Source: Perognathus longimembris pacificus (taxonomy: Eukaryota; Chordata; Mammalia; Rodentia; Heteromyidae). From it: a stretch of 64,000 nucleotides of DNA. Every line of letters begins with the position of its first letter. Position 1 is the first letter of the stretch. Below are positions 11,619 through 23,651 of the stretch, piece by piece. The stretch covers positions 28,236,301 through 28,300,300 of the forward strand of contig NC_063170.1 of assembly GCF_023159225.1 (NCBI RefSeq), in the 5' to 3' direction. The translations under genes were made by a program, and so were the position numbers. A model generated the notes under the pieces. It was not told the DNA's origin and searched no databases. It saw only the letters and a program-made list of their open reading frames with translations.

Positions 11619-12195
11619 GATGACTAGGATTGTATCAAACTGAAGAGTTTCTGCCCAGCAGAGCACATATCTAGCAAGATAGACAGCCCATAGAATGCAA
11701 AAAGATCTTTAGTAGCTATGCTTCAGACAAGGGCTTTATATCTAAAATATACTTAGAGCTCAAAAAAATTACTCCCCCCCCCAAAGAATCCTAAAAGAAA
11801 CAACCCAATTAGTAAATGGGCTACAGACTTAAAGACAGATTTCTCAGAAGAAGTATGAATGGCCAACAGACAAAGAGATATCCAATATACCTTGCCATAA
11901 AAGAAATTCAAATCAATACAGCATTGTAATTCTAGGTCATCCTAGTTAGAATGGTCATTACCAACAATAACAGCTGTTGGAGGGGATGTGGCTAAAAGGG
12001 AACTACGTTGTTGGTAGTATTTGTAACCTTATTCAACCACTGTGGAAAGCAGTGTGGAGGTTCCTCAAATGAATAAACACAGAGGTTCTCTATGATTCCA
12101 AAATTCCATTCCTAGGTGTTTACCCAACTGGCCACTAACCAGGCCACATTAAGATACCCACACAATAATGTTCACTGAAGCATTTAAAAAAAAAA
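11619..12195 (+). mobile_element. Old L1, ORF2 C-terminal remnant
   Basis: Contains CTTCAGACAAGGGCTTTATA and a frameshifted version of the CCHC-like C-terminus (CTGTTGGAGGGGATGTGGC). It is broken by the SINE at 12196-12402 and continues after it. Confidence 0.8.
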
Positions 12196-12402
12196 TTTTT
12201 TTTTTGGCCAGTCCTGAGGCTTATTTAGACTCAGGGCCTGAGCACTGTCCCTGGCTTCCTTTTGCTCAAGGCTAGCACTCTGCCACTTGAGCCACAGCGC
12301 CCCTTCTGGCCGTTTTCTGTATATGTGGTGCTGGGGAATCGAACCCAGGGCTTCATGTATACGAGGCGAGCACTCTTGCCACTAGGCCATATTCCCAGCC
12401 CC
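12196..12402 (-). mobile_element. IDL-Geo SINE nested in L1
   Basis: Reversed dimer splitting L1 ORF2 text (TTCACTGAAGCATTT | CTGCAGCATTTTTTACC). GCATTT repeats on both sides. Confidence 0.88.
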
Positions 12403-12852
12403 CGTACTGCAGCATTTTTTACCATAGCCAAGATATGGAATCAACACAGATCCGCCTCTGTGGATGAATGGATCAAGAAAACGTAGTACATACACACAAT
12501 GAAATTTTATGCTTCTTCCAGAAAGAATGATATCGCCCCATTTGTAAGGAAATGAAAAGATTTGTAAAAAATTATATTATGTGAAGTAAGCCAGGCCCAA
12601 AGAAAACACAGGTTACAGTTACCCTCATTTGCAGTGAATAGAATGGGCCTATAAATCAACAAGTAAACTCAATGGATGGTTTAAAAAAAAAATTACACTT
12701 GGGATATGACAGTCCAGACATTCACAATGAGATCAAAGGAAATATTCTTAGGAAAGGAACACAAAGGCTCAATAGCTATTAGCATATAATTTGCATACAA
12801 AGTGATGCTTAGGTAAATGAACTCCAAGAAATGGAAACAAGAGGTTTTTTAT

Positions 12853-12883
<31 letters not shown>

Positions 12884-13393
12884 GCCAGTCCTGGAGCTTG
12901 GCACTGTCCCTGGCTTCCTTTTGCTCAAGGCTAGCACTCTGCCACTTGAGCCACAGCGCCACTTCTGGCCATTTTCTATATATGTGGTGCTGGGGAATCG
13001 AACCCAGGATTTCACATGTATGAGGCAAGCACTCTTGCCGCTAGGCCACATTCCCAGCCCTTTTATTTTACTTTTTTGTGATTATTTGTAATTGTTTTGT
13101 TTTTGCTCTTCCTCTTTTGTCACTCTTTGGTTTCTGTACTTTTTGTCTTATATGTAAATTTATCTGTTTGGGGGAGCATAAGAGGAAGCACAGAAATAGT
13201 GGGACAAATTGAACTAATTCAGTAGTGATATTCATCTAGACACTATGTTCAAAATGAATCTGTTCAACTTGGAGAGGGGAAAGGGTTTGAGAGGGGAAAA
13301 AACAGTCAGAAAATGAGGGAAGAGGTGACATTGTTAAAAAAGAAATGTATTCAGTATATGACCTATTTAACTGTAACCCCTCTATATATCACT
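12403..13393 (+). mobile_element. Old L1, ORF2 end and 3' UTR
   Basis: Continues ORF2 to about 12640, then a 3' UTR ending AACTGTAACCCCTCTATATA at 13393. It is interrupted by the SINE at 12857-13060. Confidence 0.8.
12857..13060 (-). mobile_element. IDL-Geo SINE nested in L1 3' UTR
   Basis: Reversed dimer with ~26-T tract and TTTTATTTTACTTTTTT on both sides as target duplication. A ~12 bp deletion in the Geo part removes the GACTCAGGGCC block. Confidence 0.88.
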
Positions 13394-13394
13394 T

Positions 13395-13636
13395 TTTTAA
13401 TTTTTACTTATTTATTTATTTTTGTCAGTGTGGGCCTGGGTGCCATCCCTGAGCTTTTCAGCTCAGGTCTAGTGCTCTACCACTTGAGCCACAGTGCCAC
13501 TTCTGGGTTTCTGGTGGTTAATTGGAGTTAAGAGTTTCATGGACTTTCCTGCCTATCTGGCTTTGAACTACGATCCTCAGATCTCAGCCTCCTGAGTAGC
13601 TAGGATGACAGGCATGAGCCACCAGCACCTGCAGTA
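13395..13636 (-). mobile_element. B1-like + Geo composite SINE
   Basis: Reversed composite with CTCAGCCTCCTGAGTAGCTA and CACTTGAGCCACAGTGCCAC. Confidence 0.8.
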
Positions 13637-13797
13637 CATCAACTTTACAATAAAGTAAAGATTTTGAGAGATATAATCTAGCTCCAAGTTTCATACTCTA
13701 GATCATTATTTTATGGTCCTATGCTGTACAAGTAGAACAGGGAGTAGAGATTTCAACTCCTAGAGTCAAGTGTTAGGTGAGGTCTTACTGGACATTT

Positions 13798-13990
13798 TCA
13801 TTTTTTAATGTTTACTGTTGCTTGAAGTCAGAACTTAGTGTTCTACCACTTGAATCATACTCAGTCCTTCTTGCTTAGCTTTCAAACAGGTGTCACTAAC
13901 TTTTTGCTCAGATTGGCCTTGAACCATAAACCTTCAAATCTCTACCTCCTAAGTAGCTGGGACTGTAAGTGTGCAGTACCATGCCTAGCC
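13798..13990 (-). mobile_element. Old B1-like + Geo SINE, diverged
   Basis: Reversed and degraded: CTACCTCCTAAGTAGCTGGG near the end, TTCTACCACTTGAATCATAC in the Geo part. Confidence 0.6.
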
Positions 13991-14321
13991 TTGGACATTC
14001 TTTATGAAGAAAATTATTCTAATTCAACTTTTGTTAAAAAAAGTCTTTCATATAAACCTAGTTTTCAATAGTTAGCCTTTTTACTTCACTTCTAGAAAAA
14101 TTTAACTAGCAGTGTAATAACTTTACCTAAAACAGATTTTTATCTTTCATTTGTATGCTGCCAGTTAGCAAAACTCTGTAAAGATGTTTGTTTTACTTTC
14201 ATATCTTACCCTGTGTATCCCTGTGTCACAGACATGCAGGAGTATTTGATTTAACAACATATGATACAAATCTATGGTAATAAAGTCATCCTATTTCAGT
14301 CAAAATGTGTTCTGAAGCTAC

Positions 14322-14426
14322 CTTTATGTCATCTATCAGTAGTAAAACATCTTGAGACATGTAGAAATCACTTAGGTCAAAGATGATAGGGTAACAAACC
14401 ACAGTCTTTCCTAGAATGCGATAAAT
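14322..14426 (-). CDS. Phkb: Phkb internal exon e
   Basis: This 105 bp exon of exactly 35 codons reads [19 protein letters not shown] then [16 protein letters not shown], a strongly recognisable PHKB block. The acceptor is CCTTCACAG|AT and the donor AAG|GTAGCT. Both boundaries are in phase 0. It lies 423 bp downstream of exon d in transcript order and 5.6 kb before exon f. Confidence 0.94.
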
Positions 14427-14849
14427 CTGTGAAGGAAAACAAAAAAAACAAATAAATATAAAACATATGTAAAGGCAAAGGAACATTATTATGTCTCAAC
14501 TAAATTAAAACAGATGTTAATTATGAATAGGCAAATGAAATCTATGATATTAATTTTAATGTTTCTTGCTTAATCAGTATGCTGTTAAAATATAATTTCT
14601 AATAAAATGGAAAAAGTCTGTACAAAAATTGTTGTAAAGGTATTTTACAAAGCTTAGGAAAAAACACAACCGTGTCATAATTTATTCCCAGAAAGCTTCT
14701 AGGATATGAAACATGGTAAGAATTAAAGGAAATAATATCAAATAATTTGCCTAAGTACATAACAAGATGATAATAGAGGGATAGTAGGTCAAATATCATC
14801 TTAACATGTGCTATCACAATCAATGCACTAGGAGGAAATTTTGGAGCAC

Positions 14850-14933
14850 CTTTGATGTACCCAGGCAGCCAATAGGTCTATCTGGCCTTCCGGAGAGTCC
14901 TAGCTTTTCATTGATGCCTAGGTGGAAGTAAGC
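14850..14933 (-). CDS. Phkb: Phkb internal exon d
   Basis: This 84 bp exon of exactly 28 codons reads [17 protein letters not shown] then [11 protein letters not shown], matching the PHKB segment after QELVK. The acceptor is TTTTACAG|GC. The donor AAG|GTGCTC is weak: beyond GT only +3 G is acceptable, and +4 to +6 (CTC) do not match consensus. Both ends are in phase 0, so skipping this exon would keep the frame and remove 28 residues. Confidence 0.92.
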
Positions 14934-14939
14934 CTGTAA

Positions 14940-15597
14940 AACACAAGTTTGTAAATCCAAGTCAGAAAAGAAACCATAATCCACACTGCTTTTCTAAAAT
15001 ATTTTCACTGCCCCATTGGCTTTTTAGTTTGTGAGTTTTCCAAAGCAAAGGAGGCAAGGGAAACTATTCCAAGGGCTACACTTAAGATTTTCAACTACTG
15101 ACATTTTCTTTCAGAGAAAAACAGTATATTCATATGGCAACCTTCTAAACTTTAACACTATTCTTATGTTGTAAATACACAATTTGTATGGCTCTGTCTT
15201 AACTTTTATCTGAATAAGCAACAGTTTCAAAAAAGCAGGTCCACATACCTTGTACTGGGTTTATATCTTCAAGTATTTGCTATCAAAATGGAATCACCTT
15301 TATTGATCTTTCTGATTATATGAATTTTATAAATAATTCAAAGAATGTTCTAAAGATACCTGGTCTTGTTTATTCTCACAGCCCCTTAACACCAGGGGTT
15401 ATGTATGTATATCTATGTTGTTGAAACATACTAATGTTTTTATAAATGTTTTTATTAATGTTGTGGTATTCTGCTTTCAATATTAAAATGAGACAATTCA
15501 TTTTCTCTGTCTACCAATGCTGAAATGACTGAAAAAATATAACTGCAAGAAAAAACTGTAAGTATCAGAAAAAAGGGAAGTGTTTTCTTTGTTTCTT
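14940..15597. other. Unique intron sequence
   Basis: Nothing recognised. Confidence 0.5.
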
Positions 15598-15799
15598 TCT
15601 TTTTTTTGGCCAGTCCTGGGCCCTGGACTCAGGGCCTGAGCACCTTCCCTGGCTTCTTCCTGCTCAAGGCTAGCACTCTGCCACCTGAGCCACAGTGCCC
15701 CTTCTGGCCGTTTTCCATATATGTGGTGCTGGGGAATCGAACGGAGAGCTTCATGTGTAGGAGGCAAGCACTCTTGCCACTAGGCCATATTCCCAGCCC
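15598..15799 (-). mobile_element. IDL-Geo SINE
   Basis: Reversed full dimer of the CTTCATGTGTAGGAGGC subfamily also seen at 4092 and 54135. Pyrimidine-rich flanks make the duplication hard to define. Confidence 0.9.
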
Positions 15800-16446
15800 T
15801 TCTTTTTTTTTTAATTTAATTTATTTATTAATTGAACACAATTTTTTTTGACAAAGTGTTGTGCCAAAAGGGTACAGTTACATAGTAGGGCAGTGTGTTT
15901 TCTACAAGGCAAAAACAGATATTCTTGGAATGCAGTACAAGTTAATTAATACTGAGCACTTAATTCAATCAAGAAGACCCTTTATCCTAAAATAGCACAA
16001 TAATTCTAGTAACATCTTTGGATGTGCGATTGTATCTGCAGAAAAATTTTGTAGGCTTGCTAAATCAAAGAGAATGTACCTTTTCTCTGAAAGATAATAT
16101 CTGGCTGATTATTATATTGGCATTAGTAGTGCACAGACCTTTTTGTCACTTTGAGCCAAACATTCATTTTACTCTTAAACTACTGTACTAAAATATTTGT
16201 AGTTCAACATTTTCAAACATATTAAATGGCTATTTATATATTATGTTTTTTTTCCACTTTTTCTCTACTGTAAGAGATCTTGAGACTTTTACCCTTTGAA
16301 TGGAATTGTACTCTATTTTTAAATTCTTCAGTGATATGGTGTGAGAGGACAACATACTAGAACACGCATCATTTCAGCATGCTTCAATACAAACTTCCTA
16401 ATAAAAAATTTAACAAGCATTAAAAAAATTATTACCATTATCACTT
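15800..16446. other. Intron sequence, possibly an old L1 scrap at its start
   Basis: Around 15840-15910 text such as AAGGGTACAGTTACATAGTA resembles a very old L1 3' end; the remainder is unassigned. Confidence 0.35.
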
Positions 16447-16756
16447 GGTGTCAGTCCTGGGGCTTGTACTTAGGATGTTACAGGTTTTTTGCTCAAGGTT
16501 GTTGATCTACCACTTGAGCCACAGCTCTACTTCTACCTTTTTGGTCACACATATGTTTTTGTTTGGCTGATCGTGGGGCTTGAACTCAGGGCCCAGGCTA
16601 TGTCCTTGAGCCTCTCTGTGCTCAAGGCTAGAGCTCGATCACTTAAGCCACAGCACCACTTTCAGCTTTTTCTGTGTATGCGGTAGTGAGGAATCAAACC
16701 TAGGCCTTCATGTATGCTAGGCAAGCATTCTTATCACTAAGCCACATTCCCAGCCC
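16447..16756 (-). mobile_element. Trimeric Geo + IDL-Geo SINE
   Basis: In reverse order, a Geo-type unit (16447-16540) abuts a second Geo unit (16565-16660) and one tRNA-like half ending CCCAGCCC at 16756. This is either a nested insertion or a true trimer. Confidence 0.65.
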
Positions 16757-17485
16757 TGCTCACATGTACTTTTAATGTATTAGGTTATTTGTATTGTACT
16801 TAATTAAGATTAAATACAGTCATTTCCTTAAAGGCATTTTGACATTGGTATCCTTCTATAAGTAAACACCCCTAACATCTGCAATAAAAATATTGCTCAT
16901 TTTTCTTTCTAGTGGTTTTATATTTTAATAACTTTAAAGCATTTAAATGTTTAATGTGCTTACAATTTCTTTTGCATTTGATGAAAGAATGCTAACGTAA
17001 GTTTTCCTAAAATCAGTTTCTAAAGTTTCTATATAATATGCTGATTACTTGAATTGACTTCAAATATAACGTTATCACCTACAAAATTAATATACCAGAT
17101 TTCTCTGTTCAGTTTGCCATGTCAAAGTTAGCTTTGTCCTGATTTCTCCTTTTGAATTGTACATTCTTGGAAAATAGCACCCTGATTGACACTGTGCCAG
17201 TACGTAGCTAATACTTAGGAAAAACTTGATGGATGAATGAAGGAGAAACTGACTGTCCTCCTGAGCTACATGTGCTATCAATACTGATTCTGGAATAGCA
17301 GACAAAATCAACTTCCAAGAAAAAGTCCTCTAGCAACATTGTATTGCATAGCTACAATGAAGCTAGGATACATAACACTAGATATTTTCAAAATTTCGGA
17401 TTTCATAAACCACTTTGGATTTAAGACAGTAGTAATATTAAATGACCATGAACAAATTAGGAGGCAAGTTTCTTGAGCCACTATT
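16757..17485. other. Unique intron sequence
   Basis: Nothing recognised. Confidence 0.5.
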
Positions 17486-17686
17486 CTTTTTGTTGGGGGC
17501 GAGTCCTGGGGCTTGAACTCAGGGCCTGGGCACTGCCCTTGAGCTTCTTTTGCTCATGGCTAGCACTCTACCACTTGAGCCACAGCACTACTTCTGGCTT
17601 TTTCTGTTTAGGTGGTACTAAGAAATTGAACACAGGGCTTTATGTATGCTAAGCAAGTACTCTTCCACTAAGCCACATTCCCAGCC
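17486..17686 (-). mobile_element. Older IDL-Geo SINE
   Basis: Reversed dimer, diverged, no T tract. Boundaries ~GGGGGCGAGTCCTGGGG and CCACATTCCCAGCCC. Confidence 0.82.
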
Positions 17687-17805
17687 CTTGCGCCACCATT
17701 CTTTATCACAATTGAAGGATTTTCTGAACTACGGTTTCACAGGTCTGTTGCAATTAAGTAAAGCCAATCTGGAATTGTTGCTCCTTTTCTGGTTGGAAGC
17801 AGGAA

Positions 17806-17847
17806 TATGTATACATACAAAGTGGGCCCACTTTGTACATATACATA
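17806..17847. repeat. 42 bp near-perfect palindrome
   Basis: It is centred on GGG|CCC between 17826 and 17827. The 11 innermost base pairs are perfect, two mismatches follow, then 8 more pairs match. There is no spacer, so it could extrude a cruciform. Confidence 0.85.
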
Positions 17848-19233
17848 CAACGAATGCATTGAAATACACAGAAGTGACCAAACTACTCAGAAAACAGAAG
17901 TACTTTATACTAATTAGGTTGATACTGTATAACAGGATCCCATCTTCAGATCACCAGAAAGCAAATCTCACCAGTCACCTCGTGAATACCACAGAAGACA
18001 GCTCTCAGCTGTCTATCCTCACATCCTCTTTAGTGGCTGAAATAGGTTGCACGTTCTCAGAAGAAAAGGCATAAAAGTATGTGCATCAGTTAAGATAAGA
18101 GGGAGTTCCTTTGTTTTTAATAGAAAGGCTTATAAATGGTCAGTATGCTAGAGGATGAATTCTAAAGAGCAGTAGTTTGGAAGATAGTGCTTGAAACAAC
18201 AATCAAAGAACAATCTTGCTCTTACAAAGGTACAGGAAAGTTGGACTTTGAGTCACAATAGATTTTTAACCAGACCAAATACCCAAATCGTATACCATTT
18301 GCTAAATCATCTTTAAAATAATAAAATGTAAAAAATATAGTCAAGTTTTGCCATAAGTCTTTACTTGCTTTTGCAACAGAATGCTTTTTACTGCCCTTGT
18401 GATCCACAGCAGTGGAATCTCTTCAGAGCTGTTATCAGCATGAATTATAATGAACTATCTTCCTGTCATTAGACTCAGAGGTCACCTGAGTGCCCCAGGG
18501 GGCTCTGTATATAGCAGGTGTTTGGAATGAGTAAAATGCTACATTCAAGTGATTTGTTAATCATGTTGGCCTTTTACATGGTGGCTGCATGTTATTTGGC
18601 AGATACCATAAAAATTACCACAAAAGTGTGCTCATATTAGTCTTGAGAAGGAAAAAACAGGTTTGTGCTAATTTGCTTTAAGTGTATATTTATCAAAGTC
18701 TGACCTTTGTTTCCATTCTTTAGGGCTTTCTGTGAGACCATAAAAGTGTTTCAGCAGAAACAACTCCATGTAAATAACAATCTGCAGTGTTTAAGTGTTA
18801 GGTTTTGACATACTTTTGATTACTGTGTTGCTTCCTCTGCTTGCGTTCAGCTCCTCAGTTCCTTCTAGTTTATTATTTTTTACCCTCTTCCACCATAAAA
18901 ATCAGCTCTCCCTCATTATTTACCTCTTATGTGATTTCAAAGTGTTACCTCTCTAACAGGTCTTTGTACTTTCTGCCTTAGCTCTCTACTGGGTGGAGTA
19001 GAAGGAGAGTGTCTTTTAGAGAGATATAAGGTCCCTCTAACAGCTTGTGCTTTTTTGTGACACACCTATGTTCTGTTTTGTGTTACCTATAGGCAAGGTC
19101 TAGCCCAGTGACCAGCAATTATGGGATTCTGCATTTCCCCGTGTCATGTGTGTCTCATCTCAGCCTTCATTCCTTTAAAAAATATTTCATTATTAATTTA
19201 CACAAACAGGTTCTGAGTACAAAATGTCTTTGT
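17848..19233. other. Unique intron sequence
   Basis: No exon or repeat recognised. The 142-codon open stretch at 17646-18074 starts inside a SINE and is not a gene. Confidence 0.5.
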
Positions 19234-19462
19234 GTGTGTGTGTCCCACACATGCCAATTTTGGAGCATCCAGGGCCCAGGCTCTTTCCTTGAGCTTTTTG
19301 CTCAAGGCTAATACTCTACCACTTGAACCACAGCTCCATTTCAGGCATTTGGTAGTTAATTGGAGATAAGAGTCTCATGGACTTTCTTGCTGGGGCTGGG
19401 TTTAAACTATGATCTCCTAGTAAGTAGTTAGAATTACAGGTGTGAGCCACCGTTGCCCAGCA
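19234..19462 (-). mobile_element. B1-like + Geo composite SINE
   Basis: Reversed composite with TACCACTTGAACCACAGCTC and GGTGTGAGCCACCGTTGCCC. Confidence 0.78.
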
Positions 19463-20300
19463 TATAATGCTGCTTCTTCTCTTTCATTCTTTGTAGGATC
19501 TCAGATTTGGCCACAAATATTTGTATCAACTTAATCAATTTAACCATGACAACTTAAGAGATACTTTTTACAAACATTTCTACCAATCAGCAGGGAGCTT
19601 GTTCCTGTTTTTAATAATTACCATAGGAAATGGTAGTTCTGACCAACTAGTGGGAGTCAACAATTTCCTGTTTCTAATGAGGAAGAATATTCACAACATA
19701 GCATTTCTTGATCCCTCTGCAGAGCAGTGTGTACAAAAGGTCTCCAAAGTCACCTTTTACTCGCATCCCAAATAGGCATATAACTTCATCAAATACAAAC
19801 TTGGACATCATTTTATATTTTCCTTGAGAGCAGCAAACTGAAGAGCTAAGAAATACATCGTTCAAACAGCAAATAAAAGGAAAAACAGGGAGGTAGCATT
19901 TATTAAAAAGATTTAGATGATTTTTAAAGTTAATAAAATGGAAATCAAATCAAATTATAAAGAATAACTTCACAAATAACAACTAAAATGAAGACTAATT
20001 TGTAAGTGCTCAAGCATAGGTTAGTAATAAGACTTTAACAGGAGCTGAAATCAATAAGACCTGTGAATGCAATATTTGTTGCACGTGTATACATGTGCAC
20101 ACATGTGCACATATACATAATGCAGTTTTATTACTTACTTTTAGTTAACATCCAACACAGTGACTGTTTCAACTTAATTAGAAAGTTTGGGATTAATGAT
20201 CCTATTTCAGAATTGGAGTTTTAACTATATATCTTGCCTATAAACTAAATCCAATCATCATGTTGTTACCATTTTAAAGGAGAATGTAAAGGGGCAAAAT
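19463..20300. other. Unique intron sequence
   Basis: Contains a short purine/pyrimidine alternating stretch near 20082-20118 (GCACGTGTATACATGTGCAC), otherwise nothing recognised. Confidence 0.45.
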
Positions 20301-20307
20301 GACTTAC

Positions 20308-20401
20308 TTTCACAAGCTCCTGCTGAGGCCAGATCTGAATTGGTTCTACTTGTTGTGGAGTTTGAGTCTGAATACCATATGTGTTAAGAAACACTTGGAG
20401 G
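20308..20401 (-). CDS. Phkb: Phkb internal exon c
   Basis: This 94 bp exon supplies the final base of the split Arg codon, then reads [17 protein letters not shown] and [14 protein letters not shown]. This Gln/Pro-rich segment is characteristic of PHKB. The acceptor is CTCTTTAG|C and the donor AAA|GTAAGT, a strong match to consensus. The intron to exon b is 479 bp and the intron to exon d is 5.4 kb. The exon ends at a codon boundary. Confidence 0.94.
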
Positions 20402-20880
20402 CTAAAGAGGAAAGAAAGAGATATTTTTAGACAAGGCATCGCATACAGTTCAGGAAATGGAAAATTAGAAGGACAAAAGGGAACAGAATACAATAACTTA
20501 GAGCATATTACAGATTAATATCTGTTAATATCAATATGCCACCTGCACTGGAGTCCAGGCCTTCCTGGATTTTTCTTGAGTGTCAGATGGGAGTTCTAGA
20601 GGCTGGCAGGAAGAGTAAAATTACTGATGTTGGGAATCCTCATAATGTTCTTGTACTCATTTCTTAAAACTATAACCCAGGAAGCACTGGCATGGGTTAC
20701 AGTTTAATATTCACAACAGCTAAGACAAAAATGATTTTTAAACATAAAAGAATGTTTTTCTAGCATTTAAAATGGCATTCTTGAAACCCTGTCAAGAGGT
20801 CTATACGGAATATAAACATAAAGTAACTATTCACCCTCCTCTTCCCAAAAAAGAAAACACCACCCATCTGTATCTCATAC

Positions 20881-20936
20881 CGTTGGCTTTCTGCTACGAG
20901 TGCTACATGGACAACCAAGTCATTTTCCAGTGGTCC
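20881..20936 (-). CDS. Phkb: Phkb internal exon b
   Basis: This 56 bp exon encodes GPLENDLVVHVALVAESQ plus two bases of an Arg codon. It follows exon a directly in the known PHKB protein (…SNQ|GPLEND…), so the 33 kb between them is a single intron. The acceptor is TTACAG|GG and the donor ACG|GTATGA. It starts in phase 0 and ends after codon base 2, which the next exon completes with C to give CGC (Arg). There are no stops or frameshifts. Confidence 0.93.
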
Positions 20937-20944
20937 CTGTAACA

Positions 20945-22978
20945 CAGAATAAAGGCGAAGAGAAGGGAGAGAACATTTCAGAGGATTTGGTCAATCAAGG
21001 ACAATATTAACCATCTCTAAGCAGTTCATTAAGATGATGGACACCAGCTGGCTCTAAGCAGCTGCCTTTCTTTCCTTGTTTGCCACTGCCTACTAATCAA
21101 TTTGATGGTGCAGACAGAGTAATGGAATACAAGGAATGAGAAGTCATAAATCTCATCACTACCAGAGGGCTAGACTGTCAGGGCTATTTTGAATGATGCA
21201 TAAGAGTAGTTTGGGGACTAAGAGTCATTTTCCATCATTTAATTCTGAAGGGAAGAGGAAGAACTAAAAATAAAAATCCAATTTATACACTCCCTGTAAA
21301 AAATGATTGTGAGTTAAAATTGTTCATTTGACATCTTAACCACATATAAGGTTATTTCCTTTCTTATTAGCCAATTTCCCTTTGGCACCTTATATATCAA
21401 AATATCTTTGTTCTAATACGTAATTTCTCTGTATGAGAATGAACTTCCCAGTTGACTACATAATTACTATTATGTTCACTAAAGACAAGCTGTTGGATTT
21501 AATAGTTCCAAATCAAACAGTATTGGAAATTTGCTATTCTATTTTTTGTGTTGAAAAGATTCACTACAACATATATTATGCACTGTTAAAAGGAACTCGC
21601 TTTTGTTCCTATATAATTAACAAAGAGCATAAGGAAGTATCAATACAGTACTAGGGGCTCTGACAATATTGCAAATATAACTTTATATAATAAATTCAAA
21701 ATTCTCAGTAGTACTCTGTAAAACATTTTATTTACTGTCAGTCAGTTCCTCTCAATAGTATTCTATATGCCACTAGAATTTATGTATGATGGCAGGCAAG
21801 AAACACCATAATCCATATACCAGAAGTAAATATCATACAGTCAAAGGGACAGTTCCCAAAGTCATTGTGAAAATGCCATAACAAGCAGACTTCATGTAAT
21901 TTGAATGAGTTTATAAGAGACAACATCACAACTTAGTGAAAAAATGCATATTAAAACATGTTATAAATTCTATTTTATTTGATAAAGAACTTACAATGAA
22001 ATGTTTCTTCAAAGGATGAGAAAGGAACTAATTATTCCATTCCATCAATATTTCTAGCAAAAAATGAAACAATTAAGCTGATGAGACCTAGTATTTACTT
22101 CATCAGAAGGAGGATTACCTTAGAGTGGGCCACTATCCACAATCTCTACAACAATTAAGAGATTCTTAAATAAAAAGCAAGTAGAAACATAACAGAATAC
22201 AGATACCATTTCAGTTATAATAAATAAAGCACTTTACAGAATCTAATTGGAAAATCAGTACCTTCTTTTTGAATCATAGACCTATATAGGATAATGTTGT
22301 TGCCATTTGTAGGACAGAGTACTCAGATTGAAAATGGCCAGTAAACATGCTGAGTCACAGTGAACATCTGGGTAGGGACTATTACATGGCTAAAGAACTC
22401 TTTAACAGCAAACATCCAGCATTTTAGAAAGTTCTGATTAATACAGTGTCAACCATGATGGAGCTGGGCCTTTAACTCTAACCCAAGTAGGACTCCTCAA
22501 CCCAGTCTCTGCTCACAGAAAGAATTTGGCATGAGTAGTTCTTGCCCAATAACTACCTTCCTTTCAAACCACCACTATTGTTGGCTAAAAGCTAAGAGTA
22601 ATTAGTATCTTCTTTGCCAGATCCTGTTTTCTCTAAAAGTATTGTTAATAGTTTTGTTTCTTAGGTTTAGAAGTGCAAACACACTTAAGACCTGTATAGT
22701 ACTACTATTCTCTATTTATCATGCATTTAGTCACTTGTCCCAGAGTGTATCAGTACAAAACTCTCCCTGTTCGACAAAGATGTTATAAGATGAATATAAC
22801 CGATTGTCCCTCCTTCAGAAATTTTAAGTCCACTGGGAGAGATGGGTAGCAGGTAAGTTCTCACATATGTATTACCACATAAAGGTTTTTAAATGATACC
22901 TTTAAGGAAGATTAACCTTTTAAAGAAAATGGCTCATATTTCATTTAAGGAAAGTTCATTTTGATGGACATTTAAGTG
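20945..22978. other. Unique sequence at the start of the 33 kb Phkb intron
   Basis: No repeats or exons recognised over about 2 kb. Confidence 0.5.
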
Positions 22979-22983
22979 GTGTC

Positions 22984-23651
22984 TGTAATGGAGTCCCCCC
23001 CTCCCCTCCAAGGGAGGGGTTTCCTGGTTCCTCCAAGAGTTCACCACTCACTCTCCAGCAGAAAGATGATAAAAGGATGGATTTATTGGGGAAGTAAAAA
23101 GCGAACCGAGTGGCCAGGGTCGCAGCCCAGACTTGGAAGCTGAAACTGTGACTCCGAGCGGCCTTCCAGGCCTGGTTATAAAGGCAAAACATCACATAGT
23201 CAAACCAGCTACATGCAAGTGGCCAATGAGGTTACAACACTTACAGAGCATGCTAGGTCACACACAAGTGGCCAATGGAGTCACAGTCTGTCTCACAGTA
23301 TCTGTTTGAACCAACCTATCATTATAGTTAGAATTGACACGTGGATTTGGTGGGGCTCACATGATGCAAGCGGATACACCTACTCATGGGAGGTCATAGG
23401 TTTAACCCTGAACGTTCTTTGAGCCTTCCACAACTGAGGTGGTCAAGCAGTTTACACAATCTTATCATAGTGAAGGGGAACTTCCCTAGATTCTGAGCAG
23501 ACAGGGCACACTCCCAACCCTGAGGCTCAGGGGCAGGGGAGAGCTTAGTGAAGATGGAGTCAGCCTCTGCTCTCTTTAACTGAGATGGAGTCAATCTGAC
23601 ATCCCTCAACAGCCAATGATGGCACAGGCCAGATCTGACCTCCATATTACA
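22984..23651 (-). mobile_element. Solo LTR, 668 bp, class I-like
   Basis: The ends are TGTAATGGAG… and …CTCCATATTACA, an imperfect inverted repeat with TG/CA termini. They are flanked by a 5 bp duplication GTGTC (22979-22983 and 23652-23656). On the minus strand a TATA-like box (CCTTTATAACC) is followed about 80 bp later by AATAAATCC. A U3-type direct repeat with core CAAGTGGCCAATG appears twice. No second copy or interior is present, so it is a recombination product. The TATA region resembles that of the neighbouring ERV LTR but the LTRs are otherwise different. Confidence 0.8.

Noticed and set aside
17646..18074. 142-codon open frame on the plus strand
   Set aside because: Starts within an antisense SINE, runs through the palindrome, has no recognisable domain and no splice or codon support.
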